64,000 nt of DNA, from the NCBI RefSeq assembly GCF_000240165.1, contig NC_017586.1, positions 1 through 64,000 on the forward strand, in the 5' to 3' direction. The notes beneath the pieces were generated by a model that saw only the letters and a program-made list of their open reading frames with translations, was not told where the DNA came from and searched no databases. Source of the DNA: Streptantibioticus cattleyicolor NRRL 8057 = DSM 46488. GTDB taxonomy: Bacteria; Actinomycetota; Actinomycetes; Streptomycetales; Streptomycetaceae. This document shows positions 7,960-16,572 of this stretch, in pieces (within the stretch, counting starts at the first letter, position 1; each line of letters starts with the position of its first letter). The position numbers and the translations under genes were made by a program.

Positions 7960-8830
7960 GATGTCAGGCTCCGTGTGTCGGCTCCCTGTGACTGTGGCCG
8001 CCGTTGGCCAGCGGCCTGGTCGCTCGGAACGGCGGCCTTGATCCCGGGAGCGGTGACGGTGGTGCCAGTGCTGTCGGGGTCCGGCTGCCCCGGTGTCGGT
8101 GGGTCGGGGTGCGTGTTGTGAGCGTGCCTTCGGTTTCGGGAACGGGCCCTCTGGCGTGGGGCGTCGGGTGTGGGCTCCGGGAACGTGGGGGTGCGGTCGG
8201 CCCCGGTGGCTGGTTCCGAGCCGGCACCCGCGCCTCGGTCGTCGTTCCGTCGCCCCGAGTCCCTCGGCCTGGATCCGTTGCCCCACTCGTGTTCGTGACG
8301 CGGTCCTGCCCAACAGTGGTCAGCCGCTCAGGACACCCGAGAAGGCGCCCCAGCGACTCGTCAGTTCACCGCTCTTCGCGGACGGGAGACGGACCAACCA
8401 CCCGTGGGCCGACTCGCCCGAGAGGCCCGTCCTTCTCGGAAGAGTCGGGGCCCGGTGCCGAGGGTGTCGCCGAACGGGGCCGGTCGGCTTCGTCGGGGCG
8501 GTGGCGGAAGGGTTGGCCTTCCCCGTCGACCCAGGGGTCGGGGCCGGTGCCGTTCCCGGCCCGATGCCGCCGGATTGGCCGCCGCCGGTGGTCCCGTAGC
8601 CGTTCGCGGTACCCCGGTGGGTGGCCCGGACGCCGGCGTGGCACTCAGGAGGACGGCAGTTGGAGGGGCACGGGTGACTGCACGTTGCCCGTCCGCCTGG
8701 CGTGCGGCTCGGGAGGCTCGTTCGGGTTGGGCATCGAGGGGCTTGGGGGTGGGGGCTGGGTCGCGTGAGTGGGGTCGCGCTCACCAGGGGATTCGTGCTG
8801 AATGTCGTGTTTGCGGGTCATGGCCGTCTC
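7960..8830. other. Long intergenic region without a convincing gene
   Basis: Both strands have open frames because GC content is high, but their translations are low-complexity (Arg/Pro/Gly or Ser/Thr/Pro) and match nothing I know. The region holds the promoter of the DUF2267 gene at its left end. I saw no long inverted repeats, tRNA or transposase remnants in it. Confidence 0.55.
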
Positions 8831-10654
8831 CTACCCTTCGGGGTTCCGGGCATGCGGTGGCGGCGGAGGGTCGGTGGGCCCCGGATGGGTCGCGTGGCGG
8901 GAGCGGGCGTGCGCCGGACGGTGCCGGGCGGAGCGCTTGGGCAGTCGGCCGCTGAAGACATCGATGAGCGCGATCAGCAGGGCGAGGAGGACGAATGCGA
9001 CGGAGACGGAGACGGCCACGTCGAGGGCACCGGCCCAGTCGCCGTGGTGGGAGGCGATGTGGGCGAAGAACACGGAGCCGACGGCCGCGATGCCCACGGC
9101 GGAGCCGATGCGTTGGCCGGTCTGGAGCACGCCGCCCGCGCTGCCGGCCCGGGCCACCGGCACCTCGCTGAGCGTCAGCGTCTGGTTCGGGGAGATCACC
9201 AGGCCGCTGCCGATGCCGGCGAAGAGCAGGGGTGCGGCGGTCAGCCAGCCGACGTGGGGGCCGGAGCCGATGTGGACGGCGACGGCGGCACCGCACAGCC
9301 CCACGGCGACCATGATCAGCCCGACCACCACCAGCGGCCGGCCGAAGCGGTGCACCACCCGGCCTCCGACGGCCGCCGCACCGCCGGAGCCAAGGGCGAA
9401 GGGGGTGATCGAAAGGCCCGCCAGCAGAGCGCTGTAGTGCAGGCCGTTCTGGAGGTAGAGCGTGAAGATGAAGAAGATCGCGGTGAAGCCGGCGAAGTAC
9501 ACCAGGGACAGCAGGGCGCCGTGCGAGTAGGAGCTGGCCCGGAAGAGTCCGAGGTCGACCAGGGGTTCGGCGTTTCGGCCGTAGTGGTGTTCCCAGCCGA
9601 CGAAGGCCGCGAGCAGTACCGCGGCCACCAGGATGAGCAGCCACTTGCCCGAGCCGTGCCACTGCTGTTCCTGGACCAGGGGCAGCAGCAGTGCCGCGGT
9701 GCCGGCGCCCAGCAGGACGACGCCCAGTGGGTCGAACCGGCCGCGTTTCCGTTCGGAGCCCTGGGCGCGTTCGCCCTGGTGGCCTGGGGCGGGGTACGGG
9801 TGGCGTGGGAGGAGGCGGTAGGCGAACGGGAGGGCGGCGATACCGATCGGCAGGTTGACGTAGAACACCCAGCGCCAGCCTTCCTGGGCGCCGAACGCCT
9901 GGATGAGCAGGCCGCCGAGGAGGGGGCCGACGGCGGTGGAGACGCCGATGGTGGCGCCGAGCAGTCCGAAGGCACGGCCGCGTTCGGGGCCGCGGAAGAG
10001 TTGTTGGATGAAGCCGGAGACCTGGGGCATCAGCACGCCGGCGGAGAGTCCCTGGGCGAGCCGGGCGAGCACCAGCCATACGTCGTTCTGGGCGGCGCCG
10101 GCGAGTGCGCTGGTGGCGGTGAAAAGGACCAGGCCGACCATGAAGACGCCACGGCGGCTGCGGGCGTCACCGAGGCGGCCGGCCGGCACCAGCATCAGGC
10201 CGTAGGTGAGGGCGTATCCGGAGAGCACCCACTGCAGGGCGCTGTTGGGGGTGTGCAGTCCGTTGCGGATGGAGGGCAGGGCGACGTTGACGATGCTGAT
10301 GTCGAGCAGGGTCATGAAGCCGGCGACGAGGCAGACCGCCAGGGCGGGCCAGCGGTGGGCGTCGGGAGCGGGGGCGCCGGACGCCGCCGAGGTGTCTTCG
10401 GTGCGGGGCGAGGGGGTGTCCGGGGTGTGACCGGGCTCGGGCTCAGTGGTCGCGGAACGGAGGTGGGTCCGCGGTGTGCCGCCGGGCGGGTCGTCCGCCG
10501 ATGCCCTGCCCTGGTTGTCGCCGAGGCCGTCGTGGGGTGGGTGTGGGGCGTGTGGCGGGTCGGTGGGAGCCGTGTGTTCGCGTCGCCATGCGCCGGTGGC
10601 GCGTTCGGCGGGGTCGCCCGGGGGTCCGCCGTGTCCTCGGGGTGGTGTGCTCAC
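8831..10654 (-). CDS. MFS multidrug exporter, DHA2 (14-helix) family
   Basis: About 607 residues from GTG 10654, preceded by GAAAGG. A hydrophilic Pro/Thr-rich N-terminal tail of about 100 residues precedes the membrane domain, which is longer than usual. Helix 1 carries FMTLLDISIVNVALPSI, the DHA2 hallmark, followed by WVLSGYALTYGLMLVPAGRLGDARSRRGVF (motif A) and RLAQGLSAGVLMPQ. GWRWVFYVNLPIG, typical of EmrB/QacA members, follows later. The C-terminal tail is basic and Pro-rich. No regulator is adjacent. The likely role is proton-coupled export of hydrophobic drugs or an endogenous metabolite. Confidence 0.9.
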   Translation of the reverse strand: MSTPPRGHGGPPGDPAERATGAWRREHTAPTDPPHAPHPPHDGLGDNQGRASADDPPGGTPRTHLRSATTEPEPGHTPDTPSPRTEDTSAASGAPAPDAHRWPALAVCLVAGFMTLLDISIVNVALPSIRNGLHTPNSALQWVLSGYALTYGLMLVPAGRLGDARSRRGVFMVGLVLFTATSALAGAAQNDVWLVLARLAQGLSAGVLMPQVSGFIQQLFRGPERGRAFGLLGATIGVSTAVGPLLGGLLIQAFGAQEGWRWVFYVNLPIGIAALPFAYRLLPRHPYPAPGHQGERAQGSERKRGRFDPLGVVLLGAGTAALLLPLVQEQQWHGSGKWLLILVAAVLLAAFVGWEHHYGRNAEPLVDLGLFRASSYSHGALLSLVYFAGFTAIFFIFTLYLQNGLHYSALLAGLSITPFALGSGGAAAVGGRVVHRFGRPLVVVGLIMVAVGLCGAAVAVHIGSGPHVGWLTAAPLLFAGIGSGLVISPNQTLTLSEVPVARAGSAGGVLQTGQRIGSAVGIAAVGSVFFAHIASHHGDWAGALDVAVSVSVAFVLLALLIALIDVFSGRLPKRSARHRPAHARSRHATHPGPTDPPPPPHARNPEG

Positions 10655-10981
10655 GTTGCGGCCTTTCACCGTGCGAAATGCTCTCCCGTCGGCGCGCAAG
10701 CCCGCGGGCCGCTGACCCGCTGCGCCCGGCCGCCACCCGGTCCGGCCCGGGTCGGGACGGTGACGGGCGGCTTACGCATTCTCTCCGTGAAGACTGTCCG
10801 CCGCAGGGTGGATGCATGCACACGGGTTCGACATACCACACATAGCGGCCCGGTGCCCGTCCAGTGGCCGGAAGCCGGTTCGCTCACGGCTGGCCGACCG
10901 GGGGCGTCCCCGGGGCGAAACCATGGCCCCAGGCCGCCGACACCCGCGAAACGCGCCTCGCGGGCCCGCTCACCCCACCGT
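10655..10981. other. Promoter region of the DHA2 exporter gene
   Basis: No gene is supported. The stretch lies upstream of the exporter gene and downstream of the P-loop kinase gene, both on the minus strand, so it should contain the exporter promoter and kinase terminator; I did not find a clear motif for either. Confidence 0.5.
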
Positions 10982-11692
10982 TCAGTCGGACGGCGCGGGC
11001 TTGCGGACCCGCGCAGTGTCGAGGTCGGGCCGTGTGTCGCCGGGATCGGTCGGCTGGGGTGCCGTACCCGGTGGGAAGGTGACCAGCAGGTCGGCGGAGT
11101 CGCGGCACGTGGACACCAGAGCCGCGTTGGCTTCGTCGGATTCGTGTACGAAGCGTTCGGCTTCCTGGTGCGGCTTGCCGAAACGCTCGTGTCGGTCGAT
11201 CAGTCGGCGTACGCGTTCCGGGGCGGGGAGGTCGATCCACCAGACTTCGTCGAGGAGTGAGCGGAGGGCGGTCCATGGGCCGTCGTTCAGCAGGAGGTAG
11301 TTGCCTTCGGTGATCACGAGAGGGACGTGTGGTGGGACGGGGATGCTGCCCGCGACAGGTTGTTCGAGTTCGCGATCGAAGGCGGGGGCGTAGACCGTGA
11401 CGCCCGGTTCCGGGGCACGGAGTCTGCGCAGCAGTGCCGCGTAACCGTGCGGGTCGAAGGTGTCGGGTGCGCCCTTGCGGCCGAGGCGTCCCAGTCTGCG
11501 CAGTTCGGTGTCGGCCAGGTGGAAGCCGTCCATCGGGACCCGGACGGCGGCCGGCCCGAGATGGGCGACGAGGTACTCCGCCAACGTGGACTTTCCGGCT
11601 CCGGGCGGTCCGGCGATGCCCAGTACGCGTCGGCGTCCGTCGGTGGTCAGTCGGCGGGCGCGATCCAGTAGTTGCCGCGGTGTCGTTGTCAT
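10982..11692 (-). CDS. P-loop nucleoside/nucleotide kinase-family protein (uridine kinase/PanK-like fold)
   Basis: The product has 236 residues from ATG 11692. The Walker A motif GPPGAGKST lies near residue 28. VPMDGFHL, about 25 residues later, is the catalytic Asp and substrate loop of the phosphoribulokinase/uridine-kinase/pantothenate-kinase superfamily. VYAPAFDRELEQP and VITEGNYLLL complete the typical order, followed by a DLPAPERVRRLIDRH lid with basic residues. The closest match in pattern is the YggC/FrcK-like set often annotated as nucleoside/nucleotide kinase. The true substrate (sugar, nucleoside or pantothenate) cannot be told. It sits next to a decayed ribose transporter, which may be coincidence or hint at a sugar. 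Confidence 0.85.
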   Translation of the reverse strand: MTTTPRQLLDRARRLTTDGRRRVLGIAGPPGAGKSTLAEYLVAHLGPAAVRVPMDGFHLADTELRRLGRLGRKGAPDTFDPHGYAALLRRLRAPEPGVTVYAPAFDRELEQPVAGSIPVPPHVPLVITEGNYLLLNDGPWTALRSLLDEVWWIDLPAPERVRRLIDRHERFGKPHQEAERFVHESDEANAALVSTCRDSADLLVTFPPGTAPQPTDPGDTRPDLDTARVRKPAPSD

Positions 11693-11904
11693 GCCGGACA
11701 GTGTGGTCCCTGTCGGTACGGGCGTGTGCCGCGTCGTGCGGGCGTCTGAGCACGCCTGTGCGCGCGGAGTCGCAATGCGGCCCGCCGGCAGACCGTCGGA
11801 TGCGTTCCCAGAACGTTCCGGACGCGCTGCCGACAGGCCCCCGCACCATCGTCGGGCGGCGGGACGGCATCACGCGTCGACACGCACCAGGGCGTCCACC
11901 CCCA

Positions 11905-12490
11905 AATCGTCACCGCCCCTCATCGTGTTCCGGTTGCGGATTCGCACGAGCATTTACGCAGCGTTGACGGCGTACGGGCACGCGCGGCCCTCGCGCGCGG
12001 GGTCACCTTTGTGATCGTCTCGGCGGGCATCGACCTGGCGGAGGGGGCGGAGGCAGCGCTGTCCGTGACGGTGCCGGAGTGGCTGGCATCGTCGCAGGAG
12101 TGGGCGATCTGGTCGACGCGGCGCTCATGTCGTTCGGCCTGCTGCCGCCGTTCATCACGACGTTGTCGGTGGGCCGGGGGCTGGTGCAGCCGATGGTGGT
12201 GATGGGGCTGCTCACCGCCGGGGTCCTGGCCCGTACCTAAGAAGCTGGTGGTCTACGGCCTCTCCGCGAGTTTCGCCGCGGTGGGCGGGGCGGTGCTCGC
12301 CGCCCGGCCGGCTTGGCGCAGCCGCAGGCCGCCAGCGGTGACGAGCTGGACGCGATCGCCGCAGTGGTCACGGGGTGCCGATCCTGGCCGTGCTGCGCAA
12401 CGGGCTCAACTTGGGGGCGGTGTGCGCCTTCTGGCAGCGGGTGGTGATCTCGTTAGAGGTGCTGTGGGGCTCGGTGCGGCGCCGTGCCTG
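11905..12490 (+). pseudogene. rbsC: Remnant of ribose-type ABC transporter permease RbsC
   Basis: Fragments of an RbsC-like permease appear in order but in different frames: PLIVF (about 11917), FVIVSAGIDL (about 12009-12038), GDLVDAALMSFGLLPPFITTLSVGRG (about 12100-12180), LVVYGLSASFAAVGGAVLAAR (about 12246-12306), SGDELDAIAAVVTG (about 12330-12375) and LRNGLNLGAVCAFWQRVVISLEVL (about 12390-12465). These match the ordered motifs of the family (VxxxGIDLS, PPFIxTL, YELDAIAAVVIGG, LxNGLNL). Several small indels and lost segments break the frame and the start is missing. It is clearly non-functional. Confidence 0.75.
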
Positions 12491-12543
12491 ATCTGTCGGT
12501 TTCATGTTGTCCGCCAACATCGTCCGGCAGTGAGGAGTTTGCA

Positions 12544-13060
12544 GTGCAGACACCCGCGGCCTGTGAGCGTTCCGGTTCCGGCACGATGAGGGTGGCGTTG
12601 TCGGTGCCGACGTTCAACAACCCGTACCGCCGACCGTGGGGTCAACAGGACCGGCGTGGCCACCACGGTCGCCTCTGACAACGCGGCGGGCGGCCGGTTC
12701 GCCGCCGGGCCCCTGGCCGGCCAACTCGGCGCCAAGGACACCGTCATGGTGCGGCAGGGCACCGCGGGCACTCGACCATCCGGGAACGCGGCGTGGGTTC
12801 GCCGAGCAGCCTCCAGCTTCGACCCGCGCCAAGGGGCTGGACGTGATGGCCGACCTCCCCCAGGGCCCCCGGGATCGACGGCGTCTTCGCGCAGAACGAC
12901 GAGATGGCGCTGCGCGCGGTCAAAGCCCTGGGTCGGCGGTGCGCGACGCCGTTGCGCCGGCCGAGGGCCGCGAGGCCAACAGCACGGCGCGGGCGCAGCT
13001 GAAGGTGGTCACCCGGGAGAACGCGGCGGGCACGCGACGGCCCGGGCCAGGGTGCCCGAG
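12544..13060 (+). pseudogene. rbsB: Remnant of ribose-type periplasmic binding protein RbsB
   Basis: Directly after the rbsC relic come pieces of the matching substrate-binding protein: MRVALSVPTFNNPY (from about 12586), VASDNAAGGRFAAGPLAGQLGAKDTVMVRQGTAGT (about 12664-12770), IRERGVGF, TRAKGLDVMADL (about 12825-12860) and GIDGVFAQNDEMALRAVKALG (about 12872-12932). The order matches intact RbsB proteins (STLNNPFF, SDNxAGG, FAxNDEMALGA). At least two frame changes separate the pieces, and the lipoprotein signal is lost. With the permease relic this is a decayed rbsC-rbsB pair; no ATPase or ribokinase remnant was recognised nearby. Confidence 0.75.
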
Positions 13061-13110
13061 CGGACGGCCCCGCGTACCCGGCGTTCGGCCCTGGCCGGGG
13101 AGCCGTACGG

Positions 13111-13926
13111 TCAGGTGGCGGCGGCCTCCCGGGGCGACGCGGTGTCGCCGTCCGCCACGGCGGTCAGCGCGGCGGGGTCCGCGCGGTCGGGCACCGGCTC
13201 CGGCACCGGCGCAGCGGTCAGCTCCGGCTCAGGGGCCGGGGACGGGGACGCTGCCGAGGGCGTGGCGGCGCGTACTACGGGGGGACGGGCCACGAGTCGG
13301 AAGATGATGGCCCCGGCGACGAGGGCGGTGAGGTGGCCGACCGGGGTGACCCCGAGCCCGGTGATGCCCTCGGCCAGCCGCGGCATGGTCAGGGCGAGTA
13401 CCGCGGCGCAGGCCAGCCGGTGCCAGCGGCGCGCGCCGCCGAGGATGACGGCGACCAGCGCGGCCACGACGACGTACGAGGGGCCCACGTCCAGCGTGGC
13501 GCGTTCGCCGTCCGGCACCTGGCCGGCGGCGATGCGGGCGGCCAGCAGCCCTTCGCTGAGCAGCGTGCCGACGATGTGGCCGGTGGCGGCCACCACGGCG
13601 GTGCGTCCGCTGCCGAGCCGGACGCACAGCAGCGCCAGGGCGACGGCGGCCAGCGCGAGGTCGGGCCAGGGTGGGCTGACGCACACCAACGCCGAGACGG
13701 CGAGGGCCTCGACGGGGTGGTCGCACAGGTTGTCGACGTTGGTGGAGGCCCAGGAGACCAGTGCCGTCCAGCCGTGGGTGCCGAGCAGCGGCGGCAGCAG
13801 CACGGACACCAGCACGGAGAGCACGGTGAAGACCACGGCCGTCAGGTGACGGCGGAACAGCGCGGGCAGGTCGGGCAAGGGGGCCTTCCGTGGGCTCGGC
13901 GGAGGCGGGTCCGCGACCGGCGACAT
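13111..13926 (-). CDS. Rhomboid-like integral membrane protein
   Basis: About 271 residues from ATG 13926 (MSPVADPP); a longer start at 14007 is possible. After a short Pro-rich leader come about six membrane helices. The protein resembles the rhomboid-like families of streptomycetes: GHIVGTLLSEGLL, then GPSYVVVAAL where rhomboids place the catalytic Ser (GxSx), and GHLTALVAGAIIF where the catalytic His lies in the last helix. Whether it is an active intramembrane protease is uncertain. The C-terminal 70 residues are Pro/Ala/Glu-rich, probably cytoplasmic. It is divergent from the DUF5954 gene. Confidence 0.7.
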   Translation of the reverse strand: MSPVADPPPPSPRKAPLPDLPALFRRHLTAVVFTVLSVLVSVLLPPLLGTHGWTALVSWASTNVDNLCDHPVEALAVSALVCVSPPWPDLALAAVALALLCVRLGSGRTAVVAATGHIVGTLLSEGLLAARIAAGQVPDGERATLDVGPSYVVVAALVAVILGGARRWHRLACAAVLALTMPRLAEGITGLGVTPVGHLTALVAGAIIFRLVARPPVVRAATPSAASPSPAPEPELTAAPVPEPVPDRADPAALTAVADGDTASPREAAAT

Positions 13927-14230
13927 GGGGTGCCCATCCGGCCGGGCGCCGGGGGCGGTTGGGCGGGCGGGTACGGCAAGTCTGCCAGCGCCCGGCCAGG
14001 CGGGCATCCCGGCCCGTTCCCCGGTCGCCCGGCCGGTTCCGGACCGGTCCGCCTCCTAGGCCGGAGGACGAACGGGCGGCGGCGGATGGTTCCCGGTGTT
14101 CGAACCGTCGGCCACCCGGCTGCGAACATCCGGACGGGCGTGCGAGACATGGTGGACGAAGGCCGCCCGTCAAGGAGCACCGATTGCCGGAACGCCTGCG
14201 TACGGCACGGCCGCCCGGCACACTGCGTTC

Positions 14231-15232
14231 ATGGCACATCACCGTGAGAACACCCCCGACCACCGCGTCATCCGGGTGACGCGGCAGGACTCCCCGGTGG
14301 CCGACCTGGCCGATCTGGAGGCGTGGGAGGCCCGCGAACGCTATCCGGAACTGCGGCTGCGCGGGCCGCTGTTCGCGATCGGGCACCGGCGTGACGACGG
14401 GTTGTGGCAGATCGTGATCCTGGACGAGGGCAACCCGCAGGACGCCCGCAACTCGTGGAACTGGCGGCTGCGCGACCAGGCCGCCGGGACCGCGGACGCC
14501 ATGGAGCGCGATGCCTGTCTGGCGGCGGCGGAACGTCTGGAGTGGGAGCCGCTGAACGAGATGACCGTGCTGGGCCGCGACCACCGGGTGATCCGCGGCG
14601 ACTTGTTCCTGCGGTTCGGCACCGACGGGCCGGAGCCGCCGCGCCCGACCGATCCGGATCCGGTGCCGGCCGAGGGCGAGCGCGAGCCGCGCCCCCGGGC
14701 CGAGGGGTTCGTCATCGACCCGGGCGCCGGCACCGGCATGGCCGAGGGGCTGCTCAAGGCGGAGTTGACCACGTTCGCCTACTCGCCGCAGGTCGTTCCG
14801 CCGGAGGTGTACGCCGATTCGGTGCGGGCGCGCCGGACGCATCCGGGAGTGGTGCTGCTGCCCGCGGTCTACGGTGTGGCGGAGTGCGGCGCGGAGGGCA
14901 AGTGGTCACCGATCACCGGTATCTGTCCGACGCCGCATTCGGCGCGCGAGTTCCTCGTGCACTACCTGCGGAACTTCGCGCCCCGGTTGCGGACGATGGC
15001 GGACGGGGACCGGGCGGCGTACGCACGGGCCGCCGAGCGGCTGGCGCGGGAGCGGGTGAACGAGACGGCGGCGGCCGGTCACCGTTTCCGGGTGGTGCGG
15101 ACCGAGGCGCTGGTGCGGGTCGGTCCGGACGGACCGGAGTTGCCGAGGGCGTCGGACTGGGTGCCCAGCCCGCCGCCGGCCGTCCATGAACAGCAGTTGC
15201 GTGAGCAGGGGTTGTGGGACGAGGAGGGGTGA
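14231..15232 (+). CDS. DUF5954 family protein
   Basis: This 333-residue soluble protein starts at ATG 14231 (MAHHRENTPDHRV); an upstream extension to 14096 is less likely. It shows the pattern of the streptomycete DUF5954 family: an AWEARERYPELRLRGPLF segment, WxIVILDEGxPQDARNSWNWRLRD, and a second copy of the fold (YPxL...LLPAVYGVAE...WSPITGICPTPHSAREFLVHYLR). Each half ends with RVNE...GxRFRVVRTExLVRxGPDGPE. The two-fold internal repeat is visible. Function is unknown; it is often a single-gene unit, as here. Confidence 0.75.
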   Translation: MAHHRENTPDHRVIRVTRQDSPVADLADLEAWEARERYPELRLRGPLFAIGHRRDDGLWQIVILDEGNPQDARNSWNWRLRDQAAGTADAMERDACLAAAERLEWEPLNEMTVLGRDHRVIRGDLFLRFGTDGPEPPRPTDPDPVPAEGEREPRPRAEGFVIDPGAGTGMAEGLLKAELTTFAYSPQVVPPEVYADSVRARRTHPGVVLLPAVYGVAECGAEGKWSPITGICPTPHSAREFLVHYLRNFAPRLRTMADGDRAAYARAAERLARERVNETAAAGHRFRVVRTEALVRVGPDGPELPRASDWVPSPPPAVHEQQLREQGLWDEEG

Positions 15233-15367
15233 CCGGCCGTCGGGGCCCGGTGCCCTCCGGTATGGCGTCGTCGGTTCCGGCGTGCCGTACCGGCCGGGCC
15301 CTCGGTCGTCACCGCCACATGCCCCGGGGTGCGCGCGGGCGTACGCCCTGGTGCGCCGGGGCGTAGG

Positions 15368-15811
15368 TCAGCGGCGCCGGGCCTTGCCGACCGTTCCCAT
15401 CCGGGCCATGGCGACGGCGCACAGGAAGACCAGGGCGCCGGTGATGACGTTGCTGACGATGGTCCCCGTCGTCGCGACGTGTCCGGACACCACCCAGGGG
15501 GCGATGATCGTCCAGATGCCGATCCCGGCGGCGGCCCAGCTCATGCCGTGCGTCCGCTCGTAGGCGGAGCCGAATATGGCCAGGCACGACAGGGCGATAC
15601 CGGTGATCAGGTTGTTCACCGTCAGTGTGGTGAAGCCGTTGAAGCCCACGATCCACGGGGACGCCGCCAGGTAGAGCCCGGCGAGCAGGCTGACCGCCTC
15701 GACGCCCTGGGCGACGGGGGTGACCGCGGCCTGTTCCGAGTGGGCCCGTAGCGCCACGATGTCCGGGTGCTGCTCAATGCTGGGAGATACCCGTGAGGAC
15801 ACCTTCGCCAC
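15368..15811 (-). CDS. SPW-repeat membrane protein
   Basis: About 147 residues with four hydrophobic helices and two SPW-type repeats: AASPWIVGF in the first half and IIAPWVVSG in the second, each following a short helix hairpin. The SPW family consists of small membrane proteins of unknown role, often stress-linked. The start is uncertain: GTG 15811 gives VAKVSSRVSPSIEQHPDI, while frames upstream to 15874 stay open. VNNLITGIALS and VSNVITGALVFL are the matching loop-helix units and support an internal duplication. Confidence 0.85.
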   Translation of the reverse strand: MAKVSSRVSPSIEQHPDIVALRAHSEQAAVTPVAQGVEAVSLLAGLYLAASPWIVGFNGFTTLTVNNLITGIALSCLAIFGSAYERTHGMSWAAAGIGIWTIIAPWVVSGHVATTGTIVSNVITGALVFLCAVAMARMGTVGKARRR

Positions 15812-15922
15812 CTCTTCCTCGTAGCGGTTGACTACTTGTCTCCTTACCGCCATACGCGGGACAAACCCCCTCATAGGCCCCTTATTTGCCCGGAATCCGA
15901 CAAACGCCGGTGAGGGGGACCG

Positions 15923-16498
15923 TCACCCGGCCGTGGACCCCTGTTCCTTGCGGCGGCGGCGGCGGTGGGCGGCGACGCGGGCGCGGGAGGCGCAGGCGGG
16001 CGAGCAGTAGCGGCGCCGGGTGCCGGGGCCGGTGCCGAGGTAGAGGGTGGCGCAGCCGGGTGCGGCGCACTCGCCCCAGGCGACGCGGCCGTTGTCGCTG
16101 AGGAGCTGGGCGAGGGCGTGCGCGCCGGCGGCGGTGAACCAGTCGGCCCAGCCGGCGTCGTCGCCGCGGTCGACGTGCAGGTGCCAGGGGTGGCCGTCGT
16201 GCCGGGAGAGCCGGGGCCGGGCTCCGCAGCGGGCGAGCAGTTCGTTGAGGGCGTGGGCGGCGCGGTCGGTGTCGGTTTCGGTGAGGACCGCGGTGAGCCG
16301 GGTGACGGCGGCGCGCAGCTCGTCGGCATCGGCCGCCGAGAAGCCGTGTTCGGTGAGGTCGTCCGGGTGCTCGCCGTGGTCCGCGAGGAGCCGGGCCATG
16401 GCGTCCCGGGGCAGCCGTGGGTCCGCGCGGACGGCGTTGGCCAGCTCGATCAGCCGTTGTGCCGGACGGAACCCTCGACCAGTCGTGCTGCCGCTCAT
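15923..16498 (-). CDS. CGNR zinc-finger (ABATE-domain) regulator
   Basis: The protein has 191 residues from ATG 16498. The N-terminal part (LIELANAVRADPRL...) is of the ABATE type. The C-terminal 45 residues form the zinc finger: CAAPGCATLYLGTGPGTRRRYCSPACASRARVAAHRRRRR, with C-x4-C-x15-C-x3-C spacing. The classical CGNR tetrapeptide is replaced by CASR in this copy. Proteins of this kind are considered DNA-binding transcription factors. It is divergent from an MFS transporter with an inverted repeat between, so it probably regulates that transporter. Confidence 0.88.
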   Translation of the reverse strand: MSGSTTGRGFRPAQRLIELANAVRADPRLPRDAMARLLADHGEHPDDLTEHGFSAADADELRAAVTRLTAVLTETDTDRAAHALNELLARCGARPRLSRHDGHPWHLHVDRGDDAGWADWFTAAGAHALAQLLSDNGRVAWGECAAPGCATLYLGTGPGTRRRYCSPACASRARVAAHRRRRRKEQGSTAG

Positions 16499-16535
16499 CC
16501 TTCGCCTCCCGTTGTGCCGGTTCACCACCGCCAGT

Positions 16536-16563
16536 GTAACGTCTTTTTGACATAAGCCGTTAC
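16536..16563. promoter_or_regulatory. Inverted repeat between CGNR regulator and MFS gene
   Basis: GTAACG (16536-16541) and CGTTAC (16558-16563) are exact inverted arms around a 16-base AT-richer spacer. It is the only such element in the 74-base divergent intergenic region, and ends ten bases before the MFS GTG start, so binding there should block that gene. Confidence 0.5.
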
Positions 16564-16572
16564 GAGTGAGGG

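Noticed and set aside
8702-11260. Very long + strand frame of about 850 residues
   Set aside because: It is antisense to the DHA2 exporter and the P-loop kinase; its sequence is Gly/Glu/Gln-rich and lacks any recognisable domain.
13111-14007. Longer start (14007) for the rhomboid-like gene
   Set aside because: The extra residues are Pro/Gly/Arg-rich and overlap the likely promoter region; ATG 13926 gives a more natural N-terminus.
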